From Lentinus brumalis (taxonomy: Eukaryota; Basidiomycota; Agaricomycetes; Polyporales; Polyporaceae), in assembly GCA_001792895.1 (NCBI GenBank), contig MARA01000005.1, positions 1,550,001-1,614,000 of the forward strand: 64,000 nucleotides of DNA. Reading direction: 5' to 3'. A program made the translations under genes and the position numbers. Of the stretch, positions 58,747 through 64,000 are shown piece by piece (positions within the stretch are counted from its first letter, which is position 1; each line of letters starts with the position of its first letter). The notes under the pieces are model-generated. The model saw only the letters and a list, made by a program, of their open reading frames with translations, was not told the origin of the DNA and ran no database searches.

Positions 58747-61700
58747 GCGCCGCTTGTGCCGCTGTTTTCTCCTTGGGTTCTCGTCGTTGCTCTCCTCTCC
58801 CCTTCCCCGCTCCGCTCTCCTCCCCGCCCCCCACTTACTCCCCTCTTCGCCGCTATTTATCCCATTCGCACTCGGTTCGCTTCTCGGGCCTGCGTGGAGG
58901 ACTAATACGCACACTGAAGCTTATATCCACATGTCCGCACACACTCATCATGATCACGGCGTTGTAATATGTAACGATACTCATTTTCTTTTACGAGCGA
59001 GGTAGTCTTTTCTCCATCCCTCTCCTCACGCAATGACAGCGCGATGACATCACACGTTATGACGTTGTGCACTACTACGTATACTTACTTTGCAGATTGC
59101 TTGCTTGGCATGGACGCCGTCGCTGTGCTTTTCCCTGTATTGTACTTGGTACTTGCAAAATTGCAGCATCTGTTCGCTGTTCAGTCGGTCTTGTTCGAAC
59201 TTTGGAGCCTGCGTGTCATGAGTACTGCGTGTGTAAGCTCCCTAGGCCTGCGCTGCTGGCCACCGCTTGTCCCTCTTCTCCGACTGTCTCGGCTTGCACC
59301 ACAACCCTGGTACTCTGCCGCCACGCGCTGCATGAGTGTCTATGCACCTTGGCTCACACCAGGGCAGGCTGTGAGGTGGGTGGGCATCCATACATTCGTG
59401 CAGTTGCGCCAGCGCTGATTCGTTGACTAGATATTTACAGGTGCGTTGCGGGGTGCAACTCAGTGCCTGCCTGTATCCCATACGCCCGAATCGCGATTCT
59501 TCTACTCTACTGGTAGGAAGTCTCGAACTCAGTGGGGTCGCGATGTCAGCTTATGCTCGTCTGAATCAGACAAGTAAGTGGGCGGGTCGCTCACCCTCTC
59601 CCTTCAACCGGTCCTCCTTCAAAGTGACCTTGATTTGCCTGCGCTTTGCTGATGAGGAGCACAAGGATCTGTTTGGCTTGTCAAATTGCCCGTGAAAGTT
59701 ATGTATGTGCTCAGTTGAACCAAATTCACGCCCTTCAGCGCAAGCGGGAGAGGACGCATGGTCCGCCGTCGCGAACGTCCTCCGAGTCTTCGAGAAAGCA
59801 CCGACCTACCACTCGCACAGGCACTCAACTCTCTACGTCTGCGAATTGTGCTGAAGGTGCGACACAACTCACATTGCTTGAGAGCATGATGCCAAACGAC
59901 ACGGCGAATCCGACGGACGTCGCAAGGTCGTTCAAATCACAGCGGTCGGATTCTCGACAGTAAGTACTTGGTGTGGGGTGCGTTGACGACTTCATAAGTC
60001 ATTTTTAAGGATGCCAGCTGACGCACTTGCGTACACTTGCTCCTCAAGCACTATGGGATCTACTCCGCCTGCATGCAGGCCGCCTTGCTCCTCGTTCCTC
60101 CGACGGCTTCTCATGTCGGAATTTCTCACTCCAATCTCTACCGAGTATTCCAAAGTTCAACCGCCCACTCCTGATCGCTTGGTATTCCGGCCCGCTAGTA
60201 GGATGAAAAATAAGTGTTGCATCCGTAGATGTGAGGCAAACCTTGGTCCGTGTACGAACACCCGTGGTTCAGTGACTTACATCGTCAATCAGGAGACGTT
60301 GTCGGCATCGGTGTGTGTCGCTATATTCGATGACCGTTATTGTGGCTGCTCGCTGACATATCGTACGTAGGCCTGAATGAGACGCATCTGCCATAGATTT
60401 CAAGAAGCAGAGAACGCTTACACCGCCGTTGTCCGTGTAACCGCGCGTTGAGAGATCAAATACGAGGATACCATAGCTCGGCTGAGTGCGCGGCGGCTCC
60501 TCATCGCGCGAGAGGCAGGCGGGCGGGCCGCGGATGGTCGAGAAGGGCATGATGAGTCCGTGGTGGTTCAATTACTTAATTTTCGTGAAGCGCGTAAGTA
60601 TTTCTGACAAAGTTCGCTGAGGAGACTATGAGAGGACGTTCGGGAGTCACTTACAGTTAGGCTGCTGGGCCGTCGTGCCTAGAACTCTCGTGCGCAGTGA
60701 CACTATATTGAATTCGATACCACATAATGACCGCTGCACTTCCAGAGTGACAGCATTGGGAGGCGGTCAATGCTCTGGAGCTTCCGGTACAGTCGATGTA
60801 TATAACCTCGGTGACCAATGCGGTCTCACTCACAGGCTTGTCGCTCGAAGTCTTGTGATAACGATGTACAGGTCGGGAGAAAGACACTGACTCTGAGCCA
60901 CTGACGACTCGAACAAGGCGCGGTCACAGCCACCCGTCACCGGCGCTAAGTCTCTCGCCGCGAACTTGACAGCTTGACCGCCCGCCCTTCAGTACTTCAA
61001 CCTGGATAAGTAGTCGACTTCGGTCACAAAGCTTGATCTCGTATCTCCTACGGTCATGTCTATAGAGCAAGTTATTGCATGACCATTCCTCTCACAACAG
61101 GACGGTCCAAACTAAGTATGATCTCTCGCGCAGTGCGAACTTCAAGACTTGTCTTCCAGCTCAGATAGGCTCGTTCAACTCAACGCCAGCTCACGCTAGC
61201 CCTGCTCCCATTTCCCAGCCATGGGGCACAAGGCCGACTCCAGGGCATCGTGACCCGTGGCATGGCTACGTATAAGTACTAGTAACGCCGTTCACGGTCT
61301 GTAAGTCCCCCACACTGGTCTCCTTCCTGTTCATCGCGACAACTTCACTGATGCAGTGGATGTCTATGTAGATGTAGTCTTTGATGCTCACCGTTGCCCA
61401 GGACCATTGCGGCAGGCTTTGCTTGCCAAGCTATGAACATGATCGCATGCGGTCTCGTGTTGTGCGACCCATCGCGCATCCTCGGGCCTCAGCCGTAGTT
61501 ACCGCAGCAGCGCAGCTGCTGCGTTATTGAAGAGGCTCCTGATGACGATTAACGTTCAACGCGTCTCCGTGGCGATCAACGCTAGAGTTCGGGCCTGGGA
61601 ATGTTGGGATGATGCGGACGTCGTTCAACTTTCACGCATTGACTCCTTGCGTTCAGTATGCCAGCCTCTTGATCGGCGTTGCATACCCCAGAACGTCGCC

Positions 61701-61880
61701 GTACCACAGCGTCGTACGACTCGTACACAATACGCCTCAACTGCGATTGGTGGACACACAGGGCCAATGGTACTGGAAGTAATTCCAAGGCAGTTGCCAT
61801 ATCGAGAAGGTCGAGGATGCTTATTCTGTTGTGACAACAAGCTGATACACAACAGTGTAGCTGCTCCATGCCAGGACTTG
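58747..61880. other. Stretch without recognised genes
   Basis: It begins with the transporter 3' UTR. Several spliceable-looking fragments occur (near 59540-59960, 60011-60370 and minus-strand 60269-60571), each with plausible donor sites, but I cannot link them into a protein or name a domain. Confidence 0.4.
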
Positions 61881-61934
61881 TGAAGAGCTGAGACGCGCCC
61901 GCTATGCCGTTGTCCGCCGCCGGAGATCCTCATG

Positions 61935-62400
61935 GGCATGATCCGATTCATGCTGCATCGATCAGCCTGAGAGCAGCGCCGAGCTATTCGAGGATGTCAA
62001 CTCCATGTATCCATGGTACGCGGACGCGCCCGTACCTCGACGACGAGGCTCGCGCCCGCCCAACTCGGTGGAGCAGGTGGTTCACCCGGAAACGGATGCT
62101 GCAGGAGCTCATCATCGCGCCGCCCATCGCGCCCATCTTCCTGTCCAGGTAGTGGCAACGATGAGCGGCCTTGTGGACGTCAAAGAGGAGATTCGAGTCA
62201 CCAGCGTCGAGGGACGTTCTGACACATCGCAGGTTGCTCGAGCAGGGCAGCGTCGCGAGGATGATCTGGGCCGCTCACCGGAGAACATGCTGCCTGGAGG
62301 GTGGGGCGTATTGTAACTGCCTACATCTCGTTCAGCCCGCCCCGCGGTACTTACACGGTCCTGTTCCGGTGCTGCTCGAGAGGTGCTCGCCCCCGTCGTT
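61935..62400 (+). pseudogene. Broken HET-domain relic
   Basis: Pieces of a HET domain lie in order but in different frames. CIDQPESSAELFEDVNSMYP followed by WYADA is near 61950-62028. YLDDEARARPTRWSRWFTRK followed by MLQELIIAPP is near 62033-62127. DVLTHRRLLEQGSVARMIWA is near 62213-62262. They match the same order in the gene 1.3 kb downstream (CIDKSSSEELSEAINSMYDW, SRWFTRGWTLQELIAP, AILTHARPLDSVSVARRMSW). The N-terminal part is missing or unrecognisable, and several residues are lost between WYADA and YLDD. It cannot encode a full domain. Confidence 0.8.
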
Positions 62401-62639
62401 GATGGGGCGTTCGTGCGATGGCCTCCTCCACATCACGGCTTTTCTGTGCTCCTCCAGTCGAAGGAGGAGTGCCTTTGTATTCATCTGCGGCCATGTGCTG
62501 TGAACTTTCAACTCATGCCTGTGCCCCTCTGTGGATGCTGTTGTGGACGGGATCTTCCGTTCTGTCGGCAAGGCTCACCGAGACTCACCGGCGTGGATAA
62601 GTCGTTGAACTGAGCCGCAGAGGTACGTTTGATAGTGCG

Positions 62640-63219
62640 TGCTTAGAAGCCCGTCTCGAAGAAGTTTCGCTGAGCGAGTATAGCGGTCACCCTGAGTGCC
62701 TGGTAGCGGACAGTGACCATGGACACATGTACTAAGTATGCAGGACATCAGTATACAGAGAATCTGACCGGATAAGTAGTGCCAAGGGACTCCGCTGCTA
62801 CAATGTACTATATAGAGCGGGAGTCAACTACGATGATTCATAAGGTTACCTCCGTTGTCCGGGAGGTTTGCAGTAAGTAGTTCAAAGAATGATGCCCTTG
62901 TATTCCTAGTCCGCGTTAACCGCAGTTATTGAGGCGATGCACTGATGGGCCAACAGGCGCTCCCAGACTGAGTTGACCTGATCCATCGTGTGCCAAGGAG
63001 CTTGCACGGTAGGTAAGCCCACGAGTTGACGTTTGAACTACCTGGAGAGCTGATGCGAGTCACATACATAGGCGTGTGACTGCACTAGAGTCGTCGGAGC
63101 CTCGGGCTTGGCGATATGTGACCAGTGATACAACAAGAACGAGATCGCACTGCGGTGGTACTGTGGTAGTACGTACGCCAGCACGACTCCCACAGGCTGA
63201 TGCTCGTACTTACTAAGGC
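62640..63219. other. Intergenic stretch upstream of HET gene
   Basis: No gene or repeat recognised. It presumably carries the HET gene promoter. Confidence 0.4.
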
Positions 63220-64000
63220 ATGTCCGTGCAGCTCATGTGGCTCCTTGACACATCCTCTGGGACTTTCCTCCACGTTGACCGGCCCCGCGAGCACCGATAT
63301 GCTGCCCTATCCCACGTCTGGCGTTCCGGCGGCGAGCTATCTTTCCGGGATCTCAAAGCTTTGCAACTCGACGCCGAGAAGAAGCGGTCCAGCATCAGAC
63401 GCAGACTGCTCCGGCACAAGGGATCTGACGACTCCGTCCTGTCGAATGCCTCGGACAAGATCAGAGATTGCTGCGCGCTCGCGCGTAGACATGGGTACCG
63501 CTGGGTATGGATCGACTCGTGTTGCATAGACAAGTCCAGCAGCGAGGAGCTTTCCGAAGCTATCAACTCGATGTACGACTGGTACGCCGCGGCCGACATT
63601 TGCTTCGCCTTCCTGGACGATGTCGGCGACGACCACGATCCGCGTCTCAAGGACTCCAGATTCCGTCGCAGCAGATGGTTCACTCGTGGATGGACGTTGC
63701 AGGAGCTCATTGCTCCGGCTGTCATCGTGTTCGTGTCGCAGACATGGCGTCTGATAGGCACGAAGGCGGACCTTGGGGACCTCGTTGAGGAGATCACTGG
63801 GGTGGACCGCGCTATCCTTACTCATGCGAGACCCCTCGATTCGGTCAGCGTTGCGCGGCGTATGTCGTGGGCTGCGAAACGTAACACCACGCGGGAGGAA
63901 GACCGGGCCTACTCGCTCATGGGCATCTTTGGTGTCAACATGCCGACCATCTATGGAGAAGGTGCAAACGCGTTCATACGGCTTCAAGAAGAGATTCTCA
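63220..64000 (+). CDS. HET-domain protein, 3' end outside window
   Basis: HET domains occur in fungal heterokaryon-incompatibility and related NLR-type proteins, where they trigger cell death after non-self contact. The start MSVQLMWLLDTSSGTFLHVD is the usual opening (a second ATG at 63235 begins MWLLDTS directly). HRYAALSHVW, WVWIDSCCIDK, SRWFTRGWTLQELIAP, RAYSLMGIFGV and MPTIYGEG are the ordered HET motifs. The frame is open to the window edge (260 codons seen), so downstream domains such as NACHT or WD40 cannot be judged. A damaged relative lies just upstream. Confidence 0.92.
   Translation, partial: MSVQLMWLLDTSSGTFLHVDRPREHRYAALSHVWRSGGELSFRDLKALQLDAEKKRSSIRRRLLRHKGSDDSVLSNASDKIRDCCALARRHGYRWVWIDSCCIDKSSSEELSEAINSMYDWYAAADICFAFLDDVGDDHDPRLKDSRFRRSRWFTRGWTLQELIAPAVIVFVSQTWRLIGTKADLGDLVEEITGVDRAILTHARPLDSVSVARRMSWAAKRNTTREEDRAYSLMGIFGVNMPTIYGEGANAFIRLQEEIL

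Overview
The window reads as nuclear DNA of an agaricomycete (mushroom-forming basidiomycete) fungus. Genes are cut by many short introns (mostly 45-65 nt, GT..AG), coding DNA is GC-rich, and the gene set is typical of the group: DUF6533 membrane protein, HET-domain protein, GH18 glycosidases, an acetoacetate-decarboxylase-like protein, chromodomain gypsy and copia retrotransposons. I cannot name the species from sequence alone.

Layout. 1-1.4 kb: no gene recognised. 1.5-8.1 kb: a 10-exon secreted GH18 gene (+), a 194-bp TA-flanked MITE, a DUF6533 membrane protein (+), and a small coiled-coil plus tail-anchor protein (-). 9.1-14.7 kb: a chromodomain Ty3/gypsy element with 246-bp LTRs and TGTAG target duplication. 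14.7-19.4 kb: gene-poor DNA with another small MITE and a 17-bp minisatellite. 19.4-25.3 kb: a Ty1/copia element with 277-bp LTRs and CATGT duplication. 25.5-29.6 kb: an NTF2-like ORF, then the divergent housekeeping pair MRT4 (-) and deoxyhypusine hydroxylase (+). 30.2-34.8 kb: two copies of a secreted GH18 gene in a 1382-bp inverted duplication with an unrelated 1.8-kb spacer. 35-51.3 kb: a compact core region with an ADC-like gene (-), ribosomal protein eL43 (+), a five-CCCH zinc finger gene (-), CCZ1 (+), a DUSP-USP deubiquitinase (+), dihydroxyacetone kinase (+) and IPC synthase AUR1 (+). 51.3-56.9 kb: gene-poor, with two non-autonomous DNA transposons side by side. 57.0-58.7 kb: a hexose-type MFS transporter. 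58.7-64 kb: unresolved DNA, a broken HET-domain relic, and the start of a HET-domain gene that runs off the window.

The host genes do not form one pathway. Ribosome and translation genes (MRT4, DOHH, eL43), vesicle traffic (CCZ1), ubiquitin, sphingolipid (AUR1) and glycerol metabolism (DAK) genes are simply close neighbours. The accessory signal lies in three places: the palindromic GH18 pair, the young retrotransposons whose LTRs are almost identical but whose reading frames are broken, and the HET gene with its relic. I found no tRNA, rRNA or CRISPR array.
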